A stretch of 64,000 nucleotides of DNA. Origin: Hassallia sp050875635 (GTDB lineage: Bacteria > Cyanobacteriota > Cyanobacteriia > Cyanobacteriales > Nostocaceae). Below, one piece after another: positions 26,432-37,000 of this stretch. Location: the NCBI RefSeq assembly GCF_050875635.1, contig NZ_JBPAOH010000024.1, positions 1 to 64,000 of the forward strand. Direction: 5' to 3'. The notes under the pieces were generated by a model. It did not search any database and was not told the DNA's origin. It worked only from the letters and a program-made list of their open reading frames with translations. Position numbers and translations under genes: made by a program. Every line of letters starts with the position of its first letter. Position 1 is the first letter of the stretch.

Positions 26432-26719
26432 CTAAATTCCTTCGACGATGACAATATTGCTCACGGCGTTATTTTGACGCAATGCTTTCAAATTATTGTA
26501 ATCTTCAGAGTTATACCAGCTTTTGAATACATTCTTGTCAGGAAATTCTAAAACGATCAATCGATCTGTTTTCCAATTTCCTTCTACTACTTCCCCTTCC
26601 CCACCACGGACTAAGTAACGTCCGCCATACTTGGCAATTGTATCAGGGACTTTGTGCTTGTATTCTTCATAAACTTCAGCATTTTTTACCGCTATTGAAG
26701 CTATTAAATAAGTAGCCAT
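26432..26719 (-). CDS. DUF1330 family protein
   Basis: The 95-residue protein (MATYLIASIAVKNAEVYEEY, then YGGRYLVRGGE and RLIVLEFPDKNVFKSWYNSE) is a clear DUF1330 member, a dimeric alpha+beta barrel related to monooxygenase/cyclase-like small enzymes. The function is not established. It sits 151 bp upstream of the FAD oxidoreductase on the same strand and could be co-regulated with it. ATG 26719 has AAGGGG about 9 bases upstream. Confidence 0.9.
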   Translation of the reverse strand: MATYLIASIAVKNAEVYEEYKHKVPDTIAKYGGRYLVRGGEGEVVEGNWKTDRLIVLEFPDKNVFKSWYNSEDYNNLKALRQNNAVSNIVIVEGI

Positions 26720-26962
26720 AGATTACAACCCCTTTTCTGTGTGATTAATTCTGGTAGCTGACCACAAATTCTACTAAGCTTTACGCTTTGTTTACTCTGG
26801 TTTTAGATGTAGTGTACCTTTACAGTTTTTCAATCTCATGTTATTGGCAATCGTTAAACTCTATTAAACAGCTAGTGTTTAGGCTGTAATTGTTTTGATA
26901 ATACATGATTTTGGTTGTTCAATTCTAAAGAAAGAAAAAATCTTTTCTTTTTGTCCTAGTTC

Positions 26963-26980
26963 GATGATAACGATAATCAT
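26963..26980 (+). promoter_or_regulatory. Fur/Zur-like box 1
   Basis: GATGATAACGATAATCAT contains GATAA-type hexamers in the array arrangement typical of Fur-family sites. It is about 240 bp upstream of the DUF1330 start and 900 bp upstream of the CmlA-like gene. The assignment is by eye. Confidence 0.45.
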
Positions 26981-27068
26981 TTTTTTGGACGGTGCACTAT
27001 CTGTTCATTACAATTTAAGGCTGCCTTAACTTTGTCAATGAGCGAATATACTTAAATGTTTGTTGTAT

Positions 27069-27084
27069 GAGAATGATAATAAAC
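27069..27084 (+). promoter_or_regulatory. Fur/Zur-like box 2
   Basis: GAGAATGATAATAAAC fits a Fur-type AATGATAAT core. It is the middle of three such sites within 186 bp. Confidence 0.4.
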
Positions 27085-27133
27085 AAGGGTAGGAGGGAAA
27101 AGGGAAGGACGTTTCCCTTTTCGCGCTGAAATT

Positions 27134-27148
27134 TGATTATAATTATCA
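27134..27148 (+). promoter_or_regulatory. Fur/Zur-like box 3
   Basis: TGATTATAATTATCA is a near-palindrome (7-1-7 form) of the Fur-family type. It is the best of the three boxes. Confidence 0.45.
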
Positions 27149-27340
27149 TTAAGTCCGCCAAATTAATGAGGAGAAAACATAGCTGAATAGTTCAGTTCTG
27201 CTCTAAGTATGCTAAAGACGACGGATGCCATTTACACATAGTCCACCTAATCCGTTGTTTAACCACAACGCAGTGCTGCTCGTACTGTATGCTTGTGAGA
27301 AAAAAAATCTTTGCGATACGCCAAAGGTGTCTGCGCCCTG

Positions 27341-27444
27341 CGCGATCGCGCTCTTTCATTCCACCCTTGAGCATTCAGCCTCTTCATGTGGGCGCGATCG
27401 CGCTCTTTCATTCCACCCTTGAGCATTCAGCCTCTTCATGTGGG
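27341..27444 (+). repeat. 52-bp direct tandem duplication with HIP1 at each junction
   Basis: 27341-27392 and 27393-27444 are identical 52-bp units starting CGCGATCGCGCTCTTTCATT. A third unit begins at 27445 and breaks off after the HIP1-like octamer. Confidence 0.95.
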
Positions 27445-27874
27445 CGCGATCGCTCTCGCTACTATTGTGGTATATTGCAATTGCGTTCAGGTCAAATATA
27501 ATTGCGAAATATCGCAAAAAAATCGGCTCTGAATTACGGACATAATCCGTTCAGGAAGAGTCAGAATTCACCCTTGAACAGTGTTGCAAAGATTCCGATA
27601 TTTCCTTGTGAACAATTGCAAAAAATATGGAAGCAATGGTTAGCAGCATATCGATGAGTGTATAATCAGTGCATTCAATTTTACAATTCTAAGTCAAAAG
27701 TCTCATCGAGCCGCAATGAATAATTATATGCTTACTATTATTAAGACTTGTTTCTTTAAACATAATGATGCCTCTAATCTGCTTGTCAATAACGTTTGAG
27801 ATGCGCTAACCCTGCTGTAAAAATCAGAGTAGCTCTGAAAATTCGTTCTGAAGTTATAAATTTAAAAAGTGATA

Positions 27875-29470
27875 ATGAGTAATAAAAAAGTATATTTAAA
27901 ACAAAATGTACAACCAGAGCCATTATTTAATCAATGGTATGCTTGGCCTTACTTGATGTCGCCAACTACTGCTGCTATGTATATGGTTAATTCGCATTTA
28001 AAAATAATGGAATCATTCGTAGCAGCTCCCCATTTTCATATTTCCGCTTTGAAAAATCCCAAAATGAAAGGAGGTCCTTTCATTAACTACGACGAAAGTC
28101 GAGTGGATCAAATTAAACATCTGATGCAAAAAACTCAAGAAGATGGAAAGGAACTGCTAGACTTGGCAGAAGCGATTAAAAACCTTCATTTATTATTAAT
28201 GGATGAAGCTAAAGGCTATTCAATAGAGCCTCTTTATAAAGATGTACCTGATGTTTTGAAAGGTTATGTAGAACTTGTTTATGACATTAATAATCAACCG
28301 TCAGTTCGGTTTATAGAAGGATTGTTATACAAAAGCAAGTTTTACAAAAAAACATTGCAAAGTTTATCCCTATGTTTAGTTAACAAAGACGAGCGTCCCT
28401 TTATTTTCAGTACTCCCAGGCTAGAAGCTGAAAACAGTTTTCGTCTCAATACTCATTTCAACCATAAAGGGCTAGATGAGTTGTTCAAGATGAAACAAAC
28501 TTCCCAACCATTAGGTTTTATTGAGGAAGTATTAGATATTCAAAACGGCGATAAAACTTTGTTTGAATCGTTTTTTACAGAGGCAGTTCCAGCGCCACTT
28601 AGCAAATATACAGGAGAACAGGTAAGGGTTCGTTATTTTGGTCACGCTTGTATTTTAATTGAATCAAAAGACATCAGCATTTTGTGCGATCCCCTGATTA
28701 GCTATCAATATGAAAGTGGAATTTCTCGTTACACCTATGCCGATCTACCAGATACCATAGATTATATACTAATTACTCACCAGCACCACGATCACTTTAT
28801 GCTGGAAACTTTGTTACAACTGCGTCACAAAACTAAAACAGTAATTGTGCCGAAAAATAATGGTGGCGAATTAACAGATCCATCAATGAAATTATTGTTG
28901 CATAATATTGGGTTTAAACAAGTAATTGAGCTGGACGAAATAGAAACAATAGATGTGAATGGTGGAATGATTACAGGTTTACCTTTTTTGGGAGAACATG
29001 CAGACCTGAAAATTAGATCGAAAATAGCCTATTTGGTAAACTTGCAAGATAACGCGATTTTAGTGGGAGCAGATTCAAGTAATTGCGAATACAAGATTTA
29101 CGATAATATTCGAGAAGCACTAGGAAAAATCGATCTAATTTTTTTGGGAGTCCAATGTGATGGAGCACCTCTAAGCTGGGCTTATGGAGCTTTATTAATT
29201 AAACCATTACCTCGAAAAATGGATCGCTCGCGGGCATCCAGTGGTAGTGATTACCAAAAAGCGATCGCCTTAATTGAGAGTTTACAACCAAAAGAAGTTT
29301 ATGTCTATGCAATGGGGTATGAACCTTGGTTGAGTTATCTGATGTCTTTTGAAAATCCAGAAGAAAGTAATGCCTCCGCTGAGGCTAATAAATTAGTCTC
29401 TGAGTGTCAAAGTCGCGGGATAATATCTGAAAGATTGTTTGTCAAAAAAGAATTATTTCTAAAAAACTAG
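27875..29470 (+). CDS. CmlA-like diiron beta-hydroxylase of NRPS-bound amino acids
   Basis: This ~533-residue protein (ATG 27875; GTG 27869 two codons earlier is possible) has an N-terminal dimerisation-like domain and a C-terminal metallo-beta-lactamase fold. The metal motif is H-x-H-x-D-H (H304, H306, D308, H309 counted from 27869) in THQHHDHF. E376 (GEHADLK) replaces the usual MBL histidine, and D402 (GADSSN) follows. Length and these positions closely match CmlA, the O2-dependent diiron enzyme that beta-hydroxylates a carrier-bound aromatic amino acid in chloramphenicol biosynthesis (known, recalled from memory). It lies 46 bp before NRPS1, so the NRPS1-bound residue is the probable substrate (inference). 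Confidence 0.8.
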   Translation: MSNKKVYLKQNVQPEPLFNQWYAWPYLMSPTTAAMYMVNSHLKIMESFVAAPHFHISALKNPKMKGGPFINYDESRVDQIKHLMQKTQEDGKELLDLAEAIKNLHLLLMDEAKGYSIEPLYKDVPDVLKGYVELVYDINNQPSVRFIEGLLYKSKFYKKTLQSLSLCLVNKDERPFIFSTPRLEAENSFRLNTHFNHKGLDELFKMKQTSQPLGFIEEVLDIQNGDKTLFESFFTEAVPAPLSKYTGEQVRVRYFGHACILIESKDISILCDPLISYQYESGISRYTYADLPDTIDYILITHQHHDHFMLETLLQLRHKTKTVIVPKNNGGELTDPSMKLLLHNIGFKQVIELDEIETIDVNGGMITGLPFLGEHADLKIRSKIAYLVNLQDNAILVGADSSNCEYKIYDNIREALGKIDLIFLGVQCDGAPLSWAYGALLIKPLPRKMDRSRASSGSDYQKAIALIESLQPKEVYVYAMGYEPWLSYLMSFENPEESNASAEANKLVSECQSRGIISERLFVKKELFLKN

Positions 29471-29516
29471 GATTCGTCGCCAAATCTGTTTAATTAGGAA
29501 TAAACAAGGGAATGTA

Positions 29517-32500
29517 ATGGATCTAAAAAATATTGAAGAAATCTACACCTTATCGCCCGTACAAGAAACAGTATTGGCAGATAATATGCAAGGTTGCGGT
29601 CAATTAATTTGTGAGGTGCTTGGACTAAATGTTGAGAAATTGAAACAAGCTTGGCAACTGACAGTAGATCAACAGTCTGTGTTGCGGACTTTGTTTGTTG
29701 GGAAAAACTTGGAACGTCCCCGGCAAGTTGTCATTAAACAACTGAAAGTTGCGATCTTCAAACAAGATTGGAGCAGTTTATCCCTGCGAGAAACGGTTCT
29801 AAAGCTAGATAATTTTCTTGAAAGCGAAAGAGAGCAGCTTTTCCGGTCTTCTTCTACAGTCCCCCTTGCCAGACTATCGGTTTGTCGGATGTCAGAACAA
29901 GTATATCAAGTTATTCTGACATATCATCACTTAATTCTAGACAAACATAGTTGTTACTTGCTTTTAAACGAGATATTTGCTAATTATCAAGAGGGCGATC
30001 GCCCTACAAATCTGCAATTAAAAGAAAGTCTGGTTTTCAAAGATTATATAAATTGGCTAAAGAAACAGGATAAGTCAAAGGCTGAAGTTTTTTGGAAGTC
30101 GTTAAAAGGCGTTTCTGCACCTACCCCATTGGTGATAGAACAGTATTTGGGGGGTGCATCTGGGACTTGCGATCGCCAGCACTTAAAAATCCCAGCAACG
30201 GTAGTCTCCCGGTGTCAGTTAAGCTTAAACATTCTCGTGCAAGGGGCTTATGCTCTATTATTAAGTCGGTATACTGGGGAAGAAGAGGTAGTATTTGGCA
30301 TCCAGGTAGCTGGTCGTCCAGAAGCGCTACAAGGATCGAAGTCGATGCTGGGGGCTTTTGAGAACATTGTACCAATACGAGTGCGCGTTTGCCCCGATGT
30401 ATCTGTAAGCTCTTGGTTGCAAGAATTACAAGCGCAGCAAGTTAATTTACAACAATACGAATATAACTCGATACAACAAATTCGGGATTGGAGTAATATA
30501 AATTTACCAATATTCTCCAGCTACGTAGGTTTTGAAGATTCTCACGAACAAGCTTTGATGCGATCGCAATACGGGAGCATCAGTGTTAGCAACATAAAAA
30601 GTTGGTCAGAAAAGAATTACGCGATCGCCATAACAGCGCGATCGGATAAAGAGAAAGAATTAACCTTAGAAATTATATACGATCGCGCCCGTTTTGAGTC
30701 AGGGTCTATCGCCCGCCTCTTGGGACATCTACAAACTTTAATTGCAAGCATGGTGACAGAACCAGAAAAATGTCTGGCGAAGTTGCCATTGTTAACAGAA
30801 CAGGAACAGCAACAACTAACAAAATGGAACAATACCAAAACTGATTATCCTCAAGATAAGTGCATTCATCAACTAATTGAAGCGCAAGCAGAGCAGACTC
30901 CCGAACAGGTGGCGGTAGTATTTGAAGATAAGCAGCTGACCTATCAAGAGTTAAATCAACGTGCCAACCAACTAGCCCACTACTTGCAAGCAATGGGCGT
31001 AGGACCCGATGTTTTAGTGGGGATTTGTGTAGAACGTTCCTTGGAGATGGTAGTAGGAATACTGGGGATATTGAAAGCAGGTGGTGCTTACATACCAATC
31101 GATCCCAGCTATCCCCTCGATCGCATCTCCTTTATTTTAGAAGATGCACAGCCCCCCGTATTATTAACCCAAGAGCATTTAGAAGCAGAACTACCCGCCC
31201 ATTGGGGACAAGTCATTTGTCTGGATTCAGAGTGGGAGGAAATAGCTGATAGTCCCGAAGACAGTCCTAGCAGTAACATTACAGCCGAAAATTTAGTTTA
31301 TGCGATTTATACATCAGGCTCCACAGGAAAGCCAAAAGGAGTTTTAGTAACGCATCAAAATTTAGTACATTCGACGAGTAACCGTTGGACTTACTACCAA
31401 GAACCACCGCAATCTTTTTTGTTACTATCTTCTTTTGCCTTCGATAGTTCCGTAGCAGGCATCTTTTGGACATTATGCCAAGGCGGTACCCTGGTACTGC
31501 CACCACAGCAGTTTCAATTTGAGCCGCTACAGCTAGCAACATTAATAGCACAACATCAGGTATCCTATTTATTGAGCATTCCTTCTCTCTATGCTGTTAT
31601 TTTGGAGCAAGCTTCGCCACAGCAACTAGAAGGACTGCAAGCAGCGATCGTGGCAGGAGAACCCTGTCCGGGGAAGCTGATCGAGCAACATCGCCTAAGT
31701 TTACCCGATTGCGGTCTATTTAATGAATACGGTCCAACAGAAGGGACAGTGTGGAGCAGCGTTTATAACTGTCAAGATTGGCAACAAAAACAATCGGTGC
31801 CCATCGGTTGCCCGATCGCCAACACTCAAATCTATATTCTCGATCGCCATCTCCAACCAGTCCCCATCGGCATTAAAGGCGAAATGTATATCGGCGGTGC
31901 TGGAATCGCACGCGGCTATCTGAACCGCCCAGAATTAACTCAATCAAAATTCATTGCTGATCCTTTTAGCGATGAACCTGATGCCCGCCTCTATAAAACT
32001 GGAGACTTAGCTCGCTACCGAGATGATGGTAACATCGAATTCCTTGGTCGGATAGACGAGCAAGTAAAGATTCGCGGCTTCCGCATCGAACTCGGAGAAA
32101 TCGAAGCTGTTTTGGGACAACATCAAGGTGTAAAAGAAACGGCAGTTATAGTCCGAGAAGACGAAGATCGCCAGCGTCTGATAGCTTATATTGTTCCTCT
32201 TGACTCAGACGAGGTTCCTACTGCTAGCGTACTACGGGATTTCCTCAAGAGGAAACTGACAGAATATATGGTGCCAGCAACGTTTGTCAGCCTGGAAGTG
32301 ATGCCACTTACGCCTAATGGCAAAATCGACCGCCGCGCTCTCCCAACACCACAGGATGTAACATCTAGCACGGATGTGGATTTTGCCGCACCCCGCACAC
32401 CCCAGGAAAAATGCCTCGCAGCTATCTGGAGCGAACTGTTAAGGCGAAAACAAGTCAGTATTCACGACAATTTCTTTGAATTGGGTGGGGACTCGATTGT

Positions 32501-34052
32501 CAGTATTCAGATGATTGCTAGAGCAAATCAGGCTGGTTTAATACTCAATCCCAAACAACTGTTTGAGTATCAGACGATCGCCAAATTAGCAGCACTAGCA
32601 GGTAGTACTATTTCAACTATTGCCGAACAGGGAATAATTACAGGGGTGATGCCCTTAACCCCAATTCAGCATTGGTTCTGGGAGCAAAACTTACCCGAAC
32701 CGCACCACTTCAATCAATCAATACTATTAGAGGTATCATCAAAGCCCAAACCTGAGTTATTGAAGCAAGCGGTTCAGCAATTGCTAGTACATCACGATGC
32801 TTTGCGCTTGCGTAACGCTTTGCCAGGGCAACAAGCAATCGCCCCAGTTGACGATATACCGTTTGAAGTCATAAATTTGTCTGATATTTCCGCTGAAAAA
32901 CAGCCAGAGGCGATCGCGTCATCTGCAACTGAAATTCAGGCAAGCTTGAATTTGGCAACAGGACCGATAATGCGGGTGGTTTTATTTAAGCTGGGTGAAG
33001 ATAGACGCGATCGCTTATTCTTAGTCATCCATCATCTAGCCGTTGATGGCATCTCGTGGCGCATTTTGCTGGAAGACTTGAACAGCGCTTACCAACAAGG
33101 CGATCGCCGAGAAACTATTCAATTGCCCCCTAAAACCACTTCTTTCCAAGATTGGGCTTATCGGCTGATTGAATATGCTCAATCTGCAACAGTCTTAAAA
33201 GAACTGGATTATTGGAAACAACAGTACATCTCGGATGTTACTGCTATGCCAGTAGATTTTCCCGACGGTAAAGAAAATAACACTGTTGCATCCAGTCAAA
33301 CTGTGTCAGTATCCCTGAGTGTAGAACAAACTTGTGTTCTGTTACAAGAAGTTCCATCTGCTTACAATACTCAAATTAACGACGTGCTGCTTACAGCATT
33401 AGCCCAAAGTTTTGCGAAATGGACCGATGCTAGCGGACTGTTTGTAGAACTAGAAGGTCACGGACGCGAACAACTATGGGAAGATGTAGATTTGTCGCGG
33501 ACAGTTGGTTGGTTTACAAGTCGATTTCCCGTGATGTTGCAATTGGGCGAAACTGTTAATCAGCCTGGAGAAGCACTGAAAATAATCAAGGAACAACTGC
33601 GGAATGTTCCTGCCAAAGGCATTGGTTACGGAATACTACGCTATCTCAATTCAGATACTACTATTCGAGAACAACTGAAAAATCAGATTCAACCAGAGGT
33701 AAGTTTTAACTATCTGGGTCAATTTGATTCTTTGCAATCGGAATCTATTTTCTTAGGATTTGCCCAAGAAGATACAGGTCTTATTCAAAGCGCATCTGGA
33801 AAACGCAGATATCTACTAGAACTCAACGGATTGGTGGTTGAAGGTAAGTTCCAATTAGATTGGACTTACAGCGAAAATATCCATAAAAAAACTACGATTG
33901 AAAATCTGGCGAATGATTTTATCAAAGCATTGAACTCTCTAATAGAGCATTGCGTTTCGCCAGATACGGGCAGTTATACACCTTCAGATTTTCCTGATGT
34001 AGCATTAAGCCAGTCAGAACTAGATAATTTGGTTGCGGAAATTAATTGGTGA
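29517..34052 (+). CDS. NRPS1: C(atypical)-A-PCP-E
   Basis: The 1511-residue synthetase starts with a C domain (about 6-430) whose active-site motif reads HHLILDK (H137, H138, D142), with Lys in place of the last Gly. Its first motif, LSPVQETVLADNM, is also unusual. The A domain (about 450-960) is complete (YTSGSTGKPKG near 600, NEYGPTEGT, GELYIGG-type GEMYIGGAG, LYKTGDLAR, NGKIDRRAL). My hand-read pocket code is D-S-A-L-I-A-E-V-W-K, which I cannot assign. PCP Ser993 (LGGDSIV) follows, then an epimerase (HHLAVDGISWR, H1172), so the residue is inverted to D. The tail YTPSDFPDVALSQSEL probably docks to NRPS2. The gene belongs to the CmlA-like operon. Confidence 0.93.
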   Translation: MDLKNIEEIYTLSPVQETVLADNMQGCGQLICEVLGLNVEKLKQAWQLTVDQQSVLRTLFVGKNLERPRQVVIKQLKVAIFKQDWSSLSLRETVLKLDNFLESEREQLFRSSSTVPLARLSVCRMSEQVYQVILTYHHLILDKHSCYLLLNEIFANYQEGDRPTNLQLKESLVFKDYINWLKKQDKSKAEVFWKSLKGVSAPTPLVIEQYLGGASGTCDRQHLKIPATVVSRCQLSLNILVQGAYALLLSRYTGEEEVVFGIQVAGRPEALQGSKSMLGAFENIVPIRVRVCPDVSVSSWLQELQAQQVNLQQYEYNSIQQIRDWSNINLPIFSSYVGFEDSHEQALMRSQYGSISVSNIKSWSEKNYAIAITARSDKEKELTLEIIYDRARFESGSIARLLGHLQTLIASMVTEPEKCLAKLPLLTEQEQQQLTKWNNTKTDYPQDKCIHQLIEAQAEQTPEQVAVVFEDKQLTYQELNQRANQLAHYLQAMGVGPDVLVGICVERSLEMVVGILGILKAGGAYIPIDPSYPLDRISFILEDAQPPVLLTQEHLEAELPAHWGQVICLDSEWEEIADSPEDSPSSNITAENLVYAIYTSGSTGKPKGVLVTHQNLVHSTSNRWTYYQEPPQSFLLLSSFAFDSSVAGIFWTLCQGGTLVLPPQQFQFEPLQLATLIAQHQVSYLLSIPSLYAVILEQASPQQLEGLQAAIVAGEPCPGKLIEQHRLSLPDCGLFNEYGPTEGTVWSSVYNCQDWQQKQSVPIGCPIANTQIYILDRHLQPVPIGIKGEMYIGGAGIARGYLNRPELTQSKFIADPFSDEPDARLYKTGDLARYRDDGNIEFLGRIDEQVKIRGFRIELGEIEAVLGQHQGVKETAVIVREDEDRQRLIAYIVPLDSDEVPTASVLRDFLKRKLTEYMVPATFVSLEVMPLTPNGKIDRRALPTPQDVTSSTDVDFAAPRTPQEKCLAAIWSELLRRKQVSIHDNFFELGGDSIVSIQMIARANQAGLILNPKQLFEYQTIAKLAALAGSTISTIAEQGIITGVMPLTPIQHWFWEQNLPEPHHFNQSILLEVSSKPKPELLKQAVQQLLVHHDALRLRNALPGQQAIAPVDDIPFEVINLSDISAEKQPEAIASSATEIQASLNLATGPIMRVVLFKLGEDRRDRLFLVIHHLAVDGISWRILLEDLNSAYQQGDRRETIQLPPKTTSFQDWAYRLIEYAQSATVLKELDYWKQQYISDVTAMPVDFPDGKENNTVASSQTVSVSLSVEQTCVLLQEVPSAYNTQINDVLLTALAQSFAKWTDASGLFVELEGHGREQLWEDVDLSRTVGWFTSRFPVMLQLGETVNQPGEALKIIKEQLRNVPAKGIGYGILRYLNSDTTIREQLKNQIQPEVSFNYLGQFDSLQSESIFLGFAQEDTGLIQSASGKRRYLLELNGLVVEGKFQLDWTYSENIHKKTTIENLANDFIKALNSLIEHCVSPDTGSYTPSDFPDVALSQSELDNLVAEINW

Positions 34053-34067
34053 TGGGGGATCAAGAGG

Positions 34068-37000
34068 ATGAATAAACAAAACAAAAATATTGAAGCAATA
34101 TATCCGCTTTCCTCAACACAGGAAGGAATCCTATTTCATACGCTTTACGCGCCAGAATCAGGAATTTACTTTCAGCAATTAAACTTTACATTGCAAGGCA
34201 ATCTGCAAGTTCAAGCGTTCCAGGAGGCTTGGCAAAGAGTCGTTGAACGACATCAAGCTTTGCGGACTTTATTTCTCTGGGAAAGTCGCGAAAAGCCACT
34301 GCAAGTAGTGTTAAAGTCTGTAAATTTGCCTTGGGAAAACTTAGACTGGCAACACCTGTCTTCTTCAGAACAGCAAGAGCGTTTGCAAGCTTTCAAGCAA
34401 TCTGAATTAGAGCAGCAAGTTCCTCTTAATCAAGCACCGCTAATGCGTTGGAGATTAATTCAGTTGCAGGCGGATACCTACGAATTAATATGGAGTCATC
34501 ATCATCTGGTGACAGATGGTTGGAGTATGTCTATTATTCTCCAAGAGGTATTGGCTTTTTATCAAGCGTTCGACAAAAACGAAAATATATCTTTGCCTCC
34601 CGTTCGTCCCTACCGCGATTATATTGCTTGGTTGGATAAACATGACTTTGAACAAGCAAAAACATTCTGGCAAAAAACCCTTGATGGGTTTACAAATCCG
34701 ACTCCTTTGATAGTGGATCGTAGTGCGACAAACCGCATTTCTTTAGAAAAATCTGCATACGAACAACAGTATTTATCAGCAAAGACTACAACAGCATTAC
34801 AGTCACTGGCAAAACAAAATTTTTTCACCTTAAATACAATCGTGCAGGGAGCATGGGCACTACTGTTAAGTCGCTATAGTGGTGAGTCGGATATCGTGTT
34901 TGGGGTAACAGTTTCCGGACGTCCTCCTACTTTGTCCGGAGTGGAATCTATGGTAGGACTGTTCATTAATACAGTACCGATTAGGATTCAAGTACCAAAA
35001 GATATAGAAGTATTACCTTGGCTCAAACAGTTGTTTTCTCAACAAATGGAAAGGGATTTGTATTCCTACAGCCCTCTGGTAGAAATTCAGGCTAACAGTC
35101 AAGTTTCCGAAGGAATGCCTTTATTTGAGAGTTTGTTGGTATTTGAGAACTATCCGTTAGACGAATCATCTAAGCATCAATTTGGCAGCTTAGAAATTAC
35201 TAATATAACAGGAGTTGAACAAACTAATTATCCTCTGAGTGCGATCGCCATCCCAGGATCGGAATTATTAATACGAATTAGCTACGACACAGAACGCTTT
35301 GATGCTGCTACTATTAGCAGAATGCTGGGACATTTCCAAACATTGCTACAGGCGATCGCTGCTAACCCTTTCCAGCGACTATTTGAGGTTCCGCTGCTAA
35401 CGAATGCAGAGAAAAATCAACTTTTAGTAGAATGGAACGAGACAAAAACAAACTATCCTTACGAAGCGGATGTTGTAACATTATTTGAACAGCAAACAGA
35501 GAATAATCCTCAAGCGATCGCGGCTATCTACGAAGATTTGAAACTTACTTATCAACAACTTAATAGCCGTGCAAACCAACTAGCACGTCACCTGCAAAGC
35601 ATGGGAGTTGGGACTGAAGTTTTAGTTGGAGTGTGTATCGAACGTTCCCTCGACATGATTGTTGCAATGTTAGGCATTCTCAAAGCTGGTGGTGCTTATG
35701 TACCCCTCGACCCCGCTTATCCCCAAGAGCGCCTAGCCTATATGTTAGAAGATGCAGGAATATCTGTCTTGGTGAGTCAATCTCAATTAACAGCTAACTT
35801 GCCCGAACATCGAGCCAAAGTAGTCTGTTTAGATACAGATTGGATTATTTGCAATTATAGCAGTGACAACCCAAAAACTGAAGTAACACCTACCAACTTA
35901 GCCTATGTAATGTACACATCCGGTTCTACAGGGAAACCCAAAGGTGTTGCTGTCCCTCACCAAGCGATCGTTCGCTTAGTAAAAGAAACAAATTATGTGC
36001 AAATAACCTCCGATGAATGTATTGCACAAGCTTCAAACGCGAACTTTGACGCAGCAACTTTCGAGATTTGGGGTGCATTACTTAATGGAGCTAAGTTTGT
36101 AGGAATAACCAAGGAAGTCATGCTTTCCCCAGAGCAGCTTCATCAGCAGTTAAACAAAGATAAAATTACCATATTATTTATCACTACCGCCCTTTTCAAT
36201 CAATTAGTTAGCTTCCGTACTGATATATTTCAATCCCTGCGAACTCTATTGTTTGGAGGAGAAGCTGTCAACCCATCGTGGGTAGAAGCGGTACTAAAAA
36301 ATAAACCTCCTGAAAGATTGTTGCATGTCTACGGTCCCACAGAAAGTACCACATTTGCAACCTGGTATTTAATAGAACAAGTGACCGCCGGAGCGACAAA
36401 CATCCCTATAGGTCGTCCCATATCCAATACAACCCTTTACGTTTTAGACCGTAACCAGCAACCTGTCCCCATAGGAGTTCCGGGAGAATTGTATATCGGC
36501 GGAGACGGTTTAGCACGGGGTTACTTAAATCGTCCGGAATTAACCGATCAAAAGTTTGTAGCAAACCCGTTTAGCAAAATCAAGAATCACCTTTACAAAA
36601 CCGGAGACTTGGTTCGTTACCTTGTAGATGGAAACATCGAGTTTCTAGGTAGAATAGACAATCAAGTAAAAATACGCGGTTTTCGCATTGAACTTGGAGA
36701 AATTGAGTCAGTACTATCTAGACATCCCGCCGTGCAAAAATCGGTTGTTGTCGTGAGAGAAGATGATTTAACACATAAGCAGTTAGTTGCTTACATTGTT
36801 CCAATAAAGTTAAAAACAGAAGGAGAATATGTTAATCAATTAATACATGACTTGCAGTTTTATCTAAAGCAAAAACTTCCCAATTTCATGCTCCCCAGCT
36901 TTTTTGTCATGCTGGATGCTTTACCCCTGACTCCTAATGGAAAACTAGATCGAGACGCTCTTCCTCCTCCCGATCCCAAGTCCCGATATGAAATTACTTA

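Larger units (their letters stand above)
26720..27868. other. 1.15-kb non-coding region between the divergent gene sets
   Basis: It is AT-rich on the left and contains three Fur-like boxes, a 52-bp tandem duplication and several A/T-rich candidate promoter stretches before the CmlA-like gene. Small frames inside it are made of repeat sequence and look non-coding. Its size and content suit a control region for the NRPS operon. Confidence 0.6.

Noticed and set aside
27192..27501. Several 60-70 codon frames on both strands
   Set aside because: They are generated by the 52-bp tandem duplication and HIP1 sites, and no frame has coding character.
30706..31098. 130-codon antisense frame in NRPS1
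   Set aside because: It is the antisense of the conserved adenylation domain start and has no independent support.
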